58,826 bases of DNA from NCBI GenBank assembly GCA_902595855.1, contig CACJRY010000010.1, positions 1 to 58,826 on the forward strand, in the 5' to 3' direction. Shown one piece after another: positions 1-9,600 of this stretch (within the stretch, counting starts at the first letter, position 1; each line of letters starts with the position of its first letter). Position numbers and translations under genes: made by a program. The notes under the pieces are model-generated. The model had not been told where the DNA came from. It was given only the letters and a program-made list of their open reading frames with translations, and made no database searches. Source of the DNA: an uncultured Alphaproteobacteria bacterium (GTDB lineage Bacteria > Pseudomonadota > Alphaproteobacteria > HIMB59 > GCA-002718135).

Positions 1-249
1 ATTTTTAATTACTTTTTCTATTTCCTCAAAAGAAAAGATCGTATCATTATTAATTCCCTCAGGATGAATACCATATGAAATGAAAATATTATCAAAATCA
101 CTAATTAAATCCAAATGTGTTTGAAAATCTCTTGGGTTAGTATTTATCGAAAGTAAATGCGTAACACCATTATCAATGCATCTTTTAACAATATTTGGAA
201 GATCTTTACTTAAAGTTTCAAAATTTAAGTGGCAGTGTGAGTCAATCAC
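1..249 (-). CDS. tatD: TatD family metal-dependent hydrolase, 5' part (cut by window edge)
   Basis: Only the first 83 codons lie in the window. Translation begins V/M-IDSHCHLNFETLSKDLP, with the DSHCH metal-binding motif of TatD TIM-barrel nucleases, followed by a GVTHLLSINT strand and SYGIHP, the conserved G-x-HP of this family. The GTG start at 249 overlaps the TGA stop of metG (GTGA), so translational coupling is likely. The order metG-tatD, with holB and tmk upstream, is a common proteobacterial arrangement. TatD proteins are metal-dependent deoxyribonucleases of the cytoplasm; the exact substrate here is not visible. Confidence 0.9.
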   Translation of the reverse strand, partial: MIDSHCHLNFETLSKDLPNIVKRCIDNGVTHLLSINTNPRDFQTHLDLISDFDNIFISYGIHPEGINNDTIFSFEEIEKVIKN

Positions 250-1763
250 AAATCAATTCGAGGAAAAAGAGGTTTGGGGATATTCAAATTAATCAAATCA
301 GGTGAAAAATTTTCAATATTGTTTAAGTTTAAATTATCAATTGATAAATTATAAATTTTAAGTGCTTTATTAATACTAGAAGGTATTACTGGATATAAAA
401 ATACTGAAATTTTAATTGTTACTAAAGTTACTAAATATAAAACATCTTTCATTCTTTGATCATCTGTTTTTTTTAATGACCAAGGAGCTTGAGAGTCAAC
501 ATATGCATTAACTTCAGATAAATAATCAAAAATATTTTTAAGAGCTTTATCAATTTGAAAAGAATTCATATTTTTAAGATAATCAACTAAAGTTTCATCA
601 AATAACTTTAACAATTTATGATCTATTTCTTTGAAATTTTGAGGTTTGAAAACAGTTGAATCAGAATTTTTAATTATAAATGAACTTATTCTTTGAACTA
701 AATTTCCATAATTATTCGATAAATCTGCATTAACTCTTTGAGCAATTGCATCTTTTGAAAAATCACCATCGTTACCAAAAGGAACTTCCCTGAAAAGAAA
801 AAATCTAATTTGATCAAGCCCATAAGTATCAATAATTTCATATGGATTAATTATATTTCCAACAGATTTTGATATTTTTTGACCCTCATTAGTCCACCAA
901 CCATGTGCAAAAATTTGTTTTGGAGGTTCTAATCCTGCAGCCATTAAAAATGCTGGCCAATAGACTGCATGAAATCTTAAAATGTCTTTTCCAACAACGT
1001 GAATTCCAGGCCAAAATGTCTTAAATGAATCATGGTCAGTATTTGGATAATTTAATGCTGTAATATAATTGCATAGAGCATCGATCCATACATACATAAC
1101 ATGGTTTTCGGTATCTGGTACTTGAACACCCCACTTAAAAGTTGTTCTTGAAATTGATAAATCTTTTAATCCACCCCTAATAAAACTCAAAACTTCATTA
1201 TATCTTGAACGTGGTAGTATTGAATCAGGGTTTTTTTCATAATATTCTAATAATTTATCCCCCCACTGTGATAATTTAAAAAAATAACTTTCTTCTTTAA
1301 CCCATTCAACTGGAGCTCCTGAAGGAGCAATAAGTCCATTTTCCGTTTTAGTTAATTCAGATTCTAAATAGAATGCCTCATCTCTTATAGAATACCAACC
1401 TTCATAATTAGATAAGTAAATTTGGTCATTATCTTTTAATTTATTCCATAAAAATTGTGTTGCAATTTTATGTCTTTCTTCTGTAGTTCTAATAAAATCA
1501 TCAATTTGACAGCCAAGAAAAGGAATTAAATCTCGAAAATTTTGGGACATTTCATCAACAAAATTTTGCGTATCTTTTTTCTTAGAGAAAGCAGCTTTTT
1601 CTACTTTTTGCCCATGCTCATCAGTTCCAGTTAAGAAAAATGTTTTATCACCTTTTAACTTATTATATCTTGATAAAATATCACAAGCAATTGTTGTGTA
1701 AGCATGACCGATATGAGGAGCGTCATTAACATAATAAATTGGTGTAGTAATGAAATAAGTCAT
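246..1763 (-). CDS. metG: methionyl-tRNA synthetase, short zinc-free form
   Basis: Class I aminoacyl-tRNA synthetase charging tRNA-Met. The HIGH signature is at residues 17-20 (PHIGHAYT) and the KMSKS loop is KISKS near residue 296. TGTDEHGQK at about 45-53 and the VYVWIDALCNYITAL stretch are typical of MetRS. At 505 residues it is the short form: the connective peptide has no cysteine pairs for a zinc knuckle and there is no C-terminal tRNA-binding (EMAP-like) domain. It sits between holB (5 bases upstream) and tatD (overlapping) in a minus-strand operon. Confidence 0.97.
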   Translation of the reverse strand: MTYFITTPIYYVNDAPHIGHAYTTIACDILSRYNKLKGDKTFFLTGTDEHGQKVEKAAFSKKKDTQNFVDEMSQNFRDLIPFLGCQIDDFIRTTEERHKIATQFLWNKLKDNDQIYLSNYEGWYSIRDEAFYLESELTKTENGLIAPSGAPVEWVKEESYFFKLSQWGDKLLEYYEKNPDSILPRSRYNEVLSFIRGGLKDLSISRTTFKWGVQVPDTENHVMYVWIDALCNYITALNYPNTDHDSFKTFWPGIHVVGKDILRFHAVYWPAFLMAAGLEPPKQIFAHGWWTNEGQKISKSVGNIINPYEIIDTYGLDQIRFFLFREVPFGNDGDFSKDAIAQRVNADLSNNYGNLVQRISSFIIKNSDSTVFKPQNFKEIDHKLLKLFDETLVDYLKNMNSFQIDKALKNIFDYLSEVNAYVDSQAPWSLKKTDDQRMKDVLYLVTLVTIKISVFLYPVIPSSINKALKIYNLSIDNLNLNNIENFSPDLINLNIPKPLFPRIDL

Positions 1764-1768
1764 AATAA

Positions 1769-2758
1769 TTATTTTGTAGAAAAAAAGTTAATCATAAAAA
1801 ATTTTTTATCTAGATTGAATGTGAATAAATCATTTTCATTATTTATCAAGTAATCAAATTTTTTTTCAATAATATCTGTATTCAACTTATTTGATAAATT
1901 TGCTATATCTAAAACACTATTAGATAAATAAATGTCTTTTATATTGATACCCAATTTTATTTTTTTCAACACAACTAAAATAAACTTAAATAGTGATAAA
2001 TGAATATTAAATCTATCATTTTCAAAGGCAGAAAATGTATCAATTAACGTATTATTTTCATTTGAAAAAATATCACTGTCAATTAAAGAATTTTTTAATT
2101 GACTAAATAGATCTATAAAATTTTCGACATTATATTCAAAAGATATGCCAGGAGAGCCATTAGTTATATCAAATAATAATTTTAGTAATTCATCATCATA
2201 TCTAAGATTATTAGAAATTAAAATTTTTTCAAAATTATTATAATTATGAGTAGGCAATTGCAATTTTAAACATCGAGATTTGATTGTTGGTAATAATGAA
2301 GAATGGTGATGTGAAATTAAAAAAAAATAAGTATTCTTTTTTGGCTCTTCTAATATCTTTAAAAGAGCATTTGAAGAACTTATATTTAAATCATCAGAGC
2401 TATCAATTAAAATAAATTTTGGAAAATTATCAATTAATGATGTCTCTGTAAAAAAATTATTTAATTCTCTAATTTGATCTATTGTAATATTATTTTTTAC
2501 TTTACCAGTTTTTTCATCAAGTTTTTTATTTAATATTTTAATATTAGGATGTGAATTATTATCTAAGAGAGTTAAATGATGATTGATTTGATCTGAGTTG
2601 ATTTTTAATTTCATGTACTCTTCAATTATTTTAATAATAAAAAAATATTTACCTATTCCTTTATTTCCACAAATAAGAACCGAGTTATTTAGTTTGTCAG
2701 CAATTAAATTTTTTGAAATAATTTCAAATTCTTTTTCAAAACCCACTAATGCTTTCAT
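1769..2758 (-). CDS. holB: DNA polymerase III delta prime subunit
   Basis: AAA+ clamp-loader subunit that helps load the beta clamp. The P-loop is GNKGIGK at about residues 31-37; the Walker B region is KFILIDSSDDL, followed by SSSNALLKILEEP, very characteristic of HolB/DnaX. The sensor-1 region reads IKSRC. The C-terminal half is divergent and lysine/asparagine rich, as expected in a strongly AT-biased genome. It overlaps tmk by four bases (ATGA), and the tmk-holB-metG-tatD order supports the call. Confidence 0.92.
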   Translation of the reverse strand: MKALVGFEKEFEIISKNLIADKLNNSVLICGNKGIGKYFFIIKIIEEYMKLKINSDQINHHLTLLDNNSHPNIKILNKKLDEKTGKVKNNITIDQIRELNNFFTETSLIDNFPKFILIDSSDDLNISSSNALLKILEEPKKNTYFFLISHHHSSLLPTIKSRCLKLQLPTHNYNNFEKILISNNLRYDDELLKLLFDITNGSPGISFEYNVENFIDLFSQLKNSLIDSDIFSNENNTLIDTFSAFENDRFNIHLSLFKFILVVLKKIKLGINIKDIYLSNSVLDIANLSNKLNTDIIEKKFDYLINNENDLFTFNLDKKFFMINFFSTK

Positions 2759-3372
2759 AACAATAAATTTATATAATTTATTATTTCATTATTAATTTGA
2801 GTAATAGGCTTAGATGCATCTATTTTTATAAATCTTTTGTTATTATAAATTAATTTATAACCTCTATTAACAGTGTCATGGAATTTTCTATCTAATTTAT
2901 CGTATTTATTTTTTAATTTTCTTTGCTTTAACCTTGATAGAATTAACTTGGTAGATAATTCAAACAGAAAAGTTTTATGGGGTAAAAAATTATTTAATAG
3001 ACTTTTATGTAAATTTTTTGCTTTTTGTATACCAAATTTATTTACATAACCCTGGTAAACAAAAGTAGAGTCAGCAAATCTATCTGATATAACTAATTTT
3101 CCTCTTTTTAGAGCGGGAATTATTACATTGTTAATATGATTTGACCTAGCTGCCATAAGTAACAATATTTCCTCTTGAATATTAATATCTGACTTAACTT
3201 TTAAAATAAGATTACGCAATGACTCTGCAATTTTAGTTCCGCCAGGTTCTCTTGTTATCACAAATGAAATTTTGTTTTTTTTAAGATATTTTTCTAAAAG
3301 TAAAATTTGTGATGATTTACCACTGGCCTCAGGTCCTTCAAAAGTTAAAAATAAACCTTTTTTTTTATTCAT
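2755..3372 (-). CDS. tmk: thymidylate kinase
   Basis: Phosphorylates dTMP to dTDP. Visible motifs: P-loop FEGPEASGKSSQ (residues 10-21), TREPGGT, and DRFADSTFVYQGY, the DR(Y/F)-x-S-x-x-AYQG signature of the family. Length (205 aa) is normal. The start overlaps the 3' end of the upstream carboxypeptidase gene by 8 bases, and the stop overlaps holB. The LID region is arginine/lysine rich (LSRLKQRK). Confidence 0.96.
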   Translation of the reverse strand: MNKKKGLFLTFEGPEASGKSSQILLLEKYLKKNKISFVITREPGGTKIAESLRNLILKVKSDINIQEEILLLMAARSNHINNVIIPALKRGKLVISDRFADSTFVYQGYVNKFGIQKAKNLHKSLLNNFLPHKTFLFELSTKLILSRLKQRKLKNKYDKLDRKFHDTVNRGYKLIYNNKRFIKIDASKPITQINNEIINYINLLL

Positions 3373-4498
3373 TTAAAGTTGAGCCAAAGATCAGATATTT
3401 TAATGCGGCAAAGGATTTTAAAATTGGATTTACAGGTCCAACATCTTCATCAGCTACTAAATCAACTTCAATATCCGGTTTGCCCTCTATTTCAATTAAT
3501 AATTTACCATATGTGCTACCTTTTGAGATTGGAGCTTCTAAAGGTTTCTTATATTTTATTGAGGATTTGATTAATTGTAATTGATCAAAAGACAAAGTAG
3601 ATATAACTTTTTTTGATGAAATTAAATTGACTCTTGCTTTATCTCCAAGCCACACATCTGCTGTAGTAATTAACTGATCTTTTTTCACTAGCTCTTTCTG
3701 ATTTGTTTGAGAAAATGCCCAATTAATTAAATTTGCAGACTCATTCATTCTTGATCTAGAGCTATTTGTTCCATTTATTACAACTGTTATTCTTCTATTT
3801 TCTCTTTTTGCTGTTGCTGCAATTCCCCAACCAGATGCTTTTGTAAAACCAGTTTTCAATCCATCAGCTCCTTGAACTGAACGTAATAATTTATTTCTAT
3901 TAGGTTGTTTGATATCATTATATGTAAATTCTTCATCAGCAAAATATAGATATAAATCAGGAAACTCTCTAATGACTGCATTTGATAACACTGCTAAATC
4001 ATGAACAGTTGAATAATGATTATCTTCTGGCCATCCAGATGAATTAACAAAATTAGTATTATTCATTCCTATTTTTTTGGCATAAAAATTCATTAATTTT
4101 GCAAAATCTTCTTCTGTGCCAGCTAAACATTCTGCTAGAGCTACAGAAGCATCATTTCCAGATTGAATAATTATACCTTTCAAAAGTTTATCAATTGAAA
4201 CTTTATCATCTATTTCAAGAAATGTTCTTGATCCGCCCATTTTATATGCTTTTGCAGAAACAGTGCACTCATTATTAATTGAGAGATCAGTATTTTTTAA
4301 TCTATCAAAGGCTGCATAAACTGTCATAATTTTTGTCATAGAGGCAGGTGGTGTTTTTGAATGTGAACTTTTTTCAAAAAGCACTTCATTTGTATCAAAA
4401 TCCATAACTATTGCTTGTTCAGCTTTAGTATCAATTGCAAATAAATTTTTAGAAATTAAGAAAATTAATAGGATGAAGGTGATAGTTTGTGTTCTCAT
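3365..4498 (-). CDS. dacC: D-alanyl-D-alanine carboxypeptidase (PBP5/6 type)
   Basis: Periplasmic low-molecular-weight penicillin-binding protein that trims the terminal D-Ala of peptidoglycan stem peptides. An N-terminal signal sequence (IIFLISKNLFA-type hydrophobic run, residues 4-21) precedes the S11 serine peptidase domain. The catalytic SxxK is SMTK (PPASMTKIM), the SxN motif is SGND, and the KTG box is KTGFTKASGWG. A beta-rich PBP5 C-terminal domain follows (about 275-375). The exact paralogue (dacA/C/F) cannot be settled. It heads a run with rlpA and mltB homologues just upstream, a cell-wall remodelling cluster. Confidence 0.93.
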   Translation of the reverse strand: MRTQTITFILLIFLISKNLFAIDTKAEQAIVMDFDTNEVLFEKSSHSKTPPASMTKIMTVYAAFDRLKNTDLSINNECTVSAKAYKMGGSRTFLEIDDKVSIDKLLKGIIIQSGNDASVALAECLAGTEEDFAKLMNFYAKKIGMNNTNFVNSSGWPEDNHYSTVHDLAVLSNAVIREFPDLYLYFADEEFTYNDIKQPNRNKLLRSVQGADGLKTGFTKASGWGIAATAKRENRRITVVINGTNSSRSRMNESANLINWAFSQTNQKELVKKDQLITTADVWLGDKARVNLISSKKVISTLSFDQLQLIKSSIKYKKPLEAPISKGSTYGKLLIEIEGKPDIEVDLVADEDVGPVNPILKSFAALKYLIFGSTLNE

Positions 4499-4536
4499 AA
4501 TATTATTTATAATTTTTAAATATGTTGTAAGTAAGA

Positions 4537-5472
4537 TTATTCCAAAATTATTTCATTATCCTTATAACCTTTAAGAATGAATGTCGAAACTAATTTATTG
4601 GCTACTTCGTTTTCAATTGGGCCAATTATTAGTTTATAAAAATCACCCATATTTTCTGAAGTGAATTTTTCTTTTAATTGTATCTCATTAACAATTTTTT
4701 GAATATCTTCATAATTTTTGAAATTATTAATATGTAAAAATAGTTCTAAATTTTCTACTTTCTGGAAACCTAATTCAATTGGTTGCTCAATATCTTCTTG
4801 TAAAGTAATCTCTTCATTATCATCATCTATGTTAGAAATAGATACGATTTCAGTTGGCGCTGATTCAACCGTAGAGTTAAAATCTTCATCATTGATGGAC
4901 ATAGTAACATTTTTCCATTGTTTTGATGGATCAGATAAAATTTCTACTTTTACTCTAGCTATTTTATTTTTGTAAAATCTTAATAATTGAGCCACTTTAC
5001 GAGAAACTTGAATAACTGAAGCATTGTCATCATGCCTGTCAATTACTTTAATTGTTAAAGATAATCCGTTTTCTAAATTTGTTATTTTTACAATGCTGGG
5101 CAAAGGTAGAGTTTTGTGTCGACCAAGTAATTCTGTAACTTTGTTTAGATCATTATTAAGAGTTTTTTGGTTATGCAACTCTTTATCATAAAAAGTGGCA
5201 AGTCCAACTTCTGAATAAGAATAATCTTCTTTGGGAATATATTTTACTCCTTCAATAAAATAAGGATCACCTATTAAATAGAAAATTTTGTCATGAGTTG
5301 AAATTTCTTTTTCTTTGTTTTTTTGGTTTTTAATTAATTTACCTACATTTTCACTAGCTTTGTCTTGAATGAGATTTTTTGTATTTTCAATTTTACCTAC
5401 AACTTCATTTTTTGAAATATTTTCACAAGAAATTAAAATAATAAAAAATAAACTAATTATTAATTTCATCAC
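4537..5472 (-). CDS. rlpA: RlpA-like septal ring lipoprotein with SPOR domain
   Basis: The N-terminus has a hydrophobic segment ending in a lipobox (LISC, Cys at about 16), so it is a probable lipoprotein. Residues about 85-185 form a double-psi beta-barrel of RlpA type: SEVGLATFYDKELHNQKT, then the hallmark GRHKTLPLPS, and VIDRHDDNASVIQVS in place of the usual V-NDRGPF-R-IDLS. The last 80 residues look like a SPOR (denuded glycan binding) repeat. RlpA is a lytic transglycosylase of the division septum in Pseudomonas. Here the WYG and TANGE motifs are degenerate, so enzymatic activity is uncertain. The end overlaps nothing; the start overlaps the mltB stop by 20 bases. Confidence 0.85.
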   Translation of the reverse strand: MMKLIISLFFIILISCENISKNEVVGKIENTKNLIQDKASENVGKLIKNQKNKEKEISTHDKIFYLIGDPYFIEGVKYIPKEDYSYSEVGLATFYDKELHNQKTLNNDLNKVTELLGRHKTLPLPSIVKITNLENGLSLTIKVIDRHDDNASVIQVSRKVAQLLRFYKNKIARVKVEILSDPSKQWKNVTMSINDEDFNSTVESAPTEIVSISNIDDDNEEITLQEDIEQPIELGFQKVENLELFLHINNFKNYEDIQKIVNEIQLKEKFTSENMGDFYKLIIGPIENEVANKLVSTFILKGYKDNEIILE

Positions 5473-6484
5473 TAAGCAGTCCTATTGATATAGCGTAATA
5501 AGATGAACAATTATAATACAAAATATTTTTATAATTGGGATAAACTAAAAACATTCTCCCTTTAACACCATCTGGAGCAACTAATCTTGCCTCAAGGTCT
5601 GATCTTTGAGGAAGTTGAGTATTATTTATTGTTTTAAAGCCCAAATTCGACCATTCTGGTAAAGATTTAGGAATAGATCTTCTTTTAACAGCACCACATC
5701 CTTTTGGATTATCCTGTTTTAATGATGCATAGATTTCTTCTATGTTTTTAGGAGGTAAAACTTCTCTTCCCCAAGTACTGTCATTTGACCAAGGATTCTT
5801 ATCAATTGAAGTTAAATAATTTGCTGTGCTAGCAAAACTATCAGCGTAACTATTCCAAATATCAATACCTCCTCCATCCCAATCATAAGCACTTTCTAAA
5901 AAAGTAGTTGGTATCATTTGAGTCATTCCGACAGCACCACCCCAACTACCTATCAATTGTCCATCAGGTACTAATCCGTCATCTAATATTTTTAGAGCAG
6001 CAAATAATTGCTTTCTATAAAAATCACTTCTACGTCTATCAAATGCTAAAGTAGTGACTGCTGTAATGGTATCTACTTTACCTTGATTTCTTCCATAAAA
6101 GCTTTCCATGCCTAATACAGCCACAATAAAACGAGGTTGAATACCAAAATGTTTAGAAATTTTATTTAAAATATCTTTATGATCTTTTAAAATATTTCTA
6201 CCAGCTATTACTCTAGATTTGTCAACACGATAATACAAATATTCTTTGAGTGTAATTGTTGACTCAGGTTGACATCTATCACGAAGAATAATTTTTTCCT
6301 GAGGTTTAACATCGGACAAATAAAAGTTTATTGTTTTTTGACTGATATTTTTATCTCTAGCTTCGCCTCTAACATCTTCCAACCAATCATTCCATTCACT
6401 AGCAGTGGGCATTTTTGGTTTTTCACAAGCATTTAATGAGAAAGTAAATAAAAAGATAAATAGAAAAAAATATTTAAGAAACAT
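5453..6484 (-). CDS. mltB: lytic murein transglycosylase, MltB family
   Basis: Periplasmic enzyme that cleaves the MurNAc-GlcNAc bond with formation of anhydro-MurNAc. A signal peptide (residues 1-19, ending LNAC) precedes the SLT-like catalytic fold. The catalytic glutamate is in GMESFYGR (about residue 126), followed by AVTTLAFDRRRSDFYRKQL and GSWGGAVGMTQMIPTTF, both hallmarks of the MltB/SltB1 family. There is no peptidoglycan-binding domain at the C-terminus, giving the short 343-residue form. It is co-oriented with rlpA and the D,D-carboxypeptidase. Confidence 0.93.
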   Translation of the reverse strand: MFLKYFFLFIFLFTFSLNACEKPKMPTASEWNDWLEDVRGEARDKNISQKTINFYLSDVKPQEKIILRDRCQPESTITLKEYLYYRVDKSRVIAGRNILKDHKDILNKISKHFGIQPRFIVAVLGMESFYGRNQGKVDTITAVTTLAFDRRRSDFYRKQLFAALKILDDGLVPDGQLIGSWGGAVGMTQMIPTTFLESAYDWDGGGIDIWNSYADSFASTANYLTSIDKNPWSNDSTWGREVLPPKNIEEIYASLKQDNPKGCGAVKRRSIPKSLPEWSNLGFKTINNTQLPQRSDLEARLVAPDGVKGRMFLVYPNYKNILYYNCSSYYAISIGLLSDEINN

Positions 6485-6538
6485 AGATCTGAGATAGCAA
6501 ATTTTTACAAATTCGTATATTTTTATATCCTTTATATT

Positions 6539-6566
6539 TTGACTTTAATATATTTAAAAGTATAAC
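6539..6566 (+). promoter_or_regulatory. sigma-70 type promoter of tRNA-Ser
   Basis: A -35 box TTGACT (6539-6544) is followed after 16 bases by a -10 box TATAAC (6561-6566). Predicted transcription start would be near 6573, nine bases before the mature tRNA-Ser. This is one of the best consensus matches in the window. Confidence 0.6.
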
Positions 6567-6581
6567 AAAATCCACTAAAAC

Positions 6582-6671
6582 GGAGAGATGGCTGAGCGGT
6601 TGAAAGCACCGGTCTTGAAAACCGGCAACGGGGCAACTCGTTCGTGAGTTCGAATCTCACTCTCTCCGCCA
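6582..6671 (+). tRNA. tRNA-Ser(TGA)
   Basis: Acceptor stem GGAGAGA/TCTCTCC with discriminator G and an encoded CCA. The anticodon stem-loop CCGGT-CTTGAAA-ACCGG carries anticodon TGA (reads UCN). A long variable arm (CAACGGGGCAACTCGTTCG region) and the TTCGAAT T-loop confirm a class II serine tRNA. Length is 90 nt including CCA. It is on the opposite strand from the flanking mltB and mfd genes and has its own promoter. Confidence 0.97.
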
Positions 6672-6688
6672 TCATAACTGTAATAAAT

Positions 6689-9600
6689 TTAACAAATTTC
6701 GGTTATAATTTTCTTAGCTAATTTAAATCTATTTTCATTTAAATAACCTCTAAAATTATAAAAAATTTTCTGATCAGGTCTCAATGCATAATGATCATTT
6801 TTATTAAGAGTGAGACTAAGTAATTTTTCAGGATTATTAGGATTATTTTTGTAAAAACCAATGACAATTCCCTTTCTACTAAATTCAAGTTGTTCTATGT
6901 TGTTATTGATACATAGAATTTTTAACTCTATTAAATTAAATAAATTATCTAGAGGTTTTGGTATTGACCCAAATCTATCAGCAAACTCTATGCTTAAATT
7001 AGAAAGCTCTTGATAATCAGTTACATTAGATATTCTTTTATAAATAGAAAGTCGCAAATCTAGATCATCTATGTAGTCATCAGGTATGTATATTTCTTCT
7101 GGAATTTTGATAACTGGTTGAAAAATGTTTTTAATTTGATCATTAGTTGATAATTTTTTATGTTTTTGAAAAATAATCTCTTCTTCTAATAATTGATGGT
7201 ATAATTCAGTGCCAATTTCCTTTATAAACCCACTTTGTTCTTCTCCTATTATTGAACCTCCTCCTCTCATATCTAAATCTTGTGAAGCAATATTAAAACC
7301 AGAACCAAGAGCATCTGAAGTATTTATAATCGATAATCTTTTCTTACCATTATCTTTAAGTTCATTCTCTTTAAAAGTTATGTAGGCATAACCTCTTTTA
7401 ACAGATCTGCCAACTCTTCCTTTAAGTTGATAAAGTGCAGCCAAAGAAAATAAATTTGATCTATGAACTATAATTGTATTAACGTGAGGAAGATCCAATC
7501 CATTTTCAATTATATTAGTACTAACCATTAGAGGAACTTCTTGATTATAAAACTTTGAAATTCTTGACTCTAGTATTGCTGGTGCCAACTGACCATGAGT
7601 AACAACATATTTAATGTTAGGTAAATTTTCTTTTAAAAACTCTTCAATAAATGGAATATCTTTTTTTCTTGGAGTTACATAATAAACACCATTTCTTCTT
7701 CCATAAATTTCTCTTTTAATCGCTTCAGAAATTGTCACTGTATCAAATTTAGTTACATAGCTTCTTACCGCTAATCTCTCGTAAGGAGCTGTGAGGATTA
7801 AACTTAAATCTCTTATACCCGATAAAGACATAGATAATGTTCGTGGTATTGGTGTTGCTGATAGAGCTAAAACATGTGCATTAGGAGCAATTTCTTTAAA
7901 TTTTTCTTTTTGGATTGTTCCTAATTTTTGCTCTTCATCATAAATAATTAAACCGAGTTTTTTAAAAGATAATTTATCACTTAAAAGAGCATGAGTACCA
8001 ATTAAAATATCAATGTTTCCCTCAGCGCATTCTTTATAAATTTCATTTTTTTCTTTTTGTGAAATTAGCCTTGATACTTCTGCAACTTTTATATCAAACA
8101 AATTAAATCTCTTGATGAAATTATTATAGTGTTGACGTGAAAGTAATGTTGTTGGAACAAAAACTATTGATTGAACTTTAGATTTTGCAGCAAGAAATAA
8201 AGCTCTTATAATTACCTCCGTTTTACCAAAGGCGACATCTCCAACAATTAAACGGTCGCTAGGTGTATTTTTTTCAAAATCATTAATAACATCGTTGATA
8301 GCGTTAAGCTGATCATCAGTTTCGACAAATGGAAATGTGCTACAAAATTTATCATATTCTGTATGATTAGTATTGATCTGATATGATTTAGACTCTAATC
8401 TTTTTGATGCAATTTTAATTAACTTTTTTGCAGCATCTTTTATTTTCTTTTTAGCTTCAGCCTTTCTTTTTTGCCAACTTGAGGCACCTAATTTATCTAA
8501 GCTTATATTAGTTTCATCATCATTTCCATATTTCGTTACATAACTTAAATTTTCTACAGGTAGAAAAAGTTTTTGACTGTCTGCAAATTCTAATTCCAAA
8601 CAATCATGCACAGAATCATTCAGGTTTATTTTCTTAATATTGTTAAATCGACAAACCCCATAATCTGAATGTACAAGAAGAGATCCTTGAGACAACTTAT
8701 TGAGCTCTTCAAAAACAAACTTTTGTTTATTATTTTTTTGAGATGATTTGACAGCAAAATTATAGCCAAAGATTGTTTTTTCATTGATAAATAATACATC
8801 ATTAAATTCAAGAGACTCTTCTATTTTCAAAGATGTTATAAAAATAGAATTATTTGTAATTTCATGGAAATTTGAAATTTTCTTTGCTCTTATATGAATA
8901 TTGTCAAATAATATTTTAGATACTTTTTCTAATGATCCGTTTGAATTGCAACAAATAACTATTTTTTTATTTTTAAAATTAATTTCAAAAAATTTTTTTA
9001 TAAAATTAAAATCAATTTCTTTGCGTATTGAAGAAATATTATTAATTTTTTTTATGTTTAATGGAGTAGTATTTTCATTTTTAAATAATGATAAAATAGT
9101 AGTTTCAAATGATTTAATATTATTTTTAAAAGATTGAGTATTAATGAATAAAAATTCTGGTTTTAGATAAAATTTTTCATTAGATTGAATTCTGGCATAA
9201 TAAAAATCTTTTAAATTTTCAATTCTTTCATGAGCTAAATCTAAAACATCATTTTGTAATAGTAGATGATAGTTTTCACAATAATCAAACAGTGTATCCA
9301 TATTTTCATGAAAAAGCGGTAAGTATTGTTCACCTCCGGCAGGGAACCCGCTATTTGAAAATAATTCATAAACTTGACTTTTTCTATAATTGTCAAAATT
9401 AGTTCTAAATTTTGAACGAAATATCTCTAAATTTTTATCATCTATTATTAATTCTGAACTTGGGCTAAGGATTATATTTTCAACAGAGGTTTTTGTGGTT
9501 CTCTTTTGTGTAATTGGGTCAAATTCAAATATTGACTCTATATCGCTGTCAAATAAATCGATTCTAAATGGACTTTTATATTGTGGGAGAAAAATATCTA

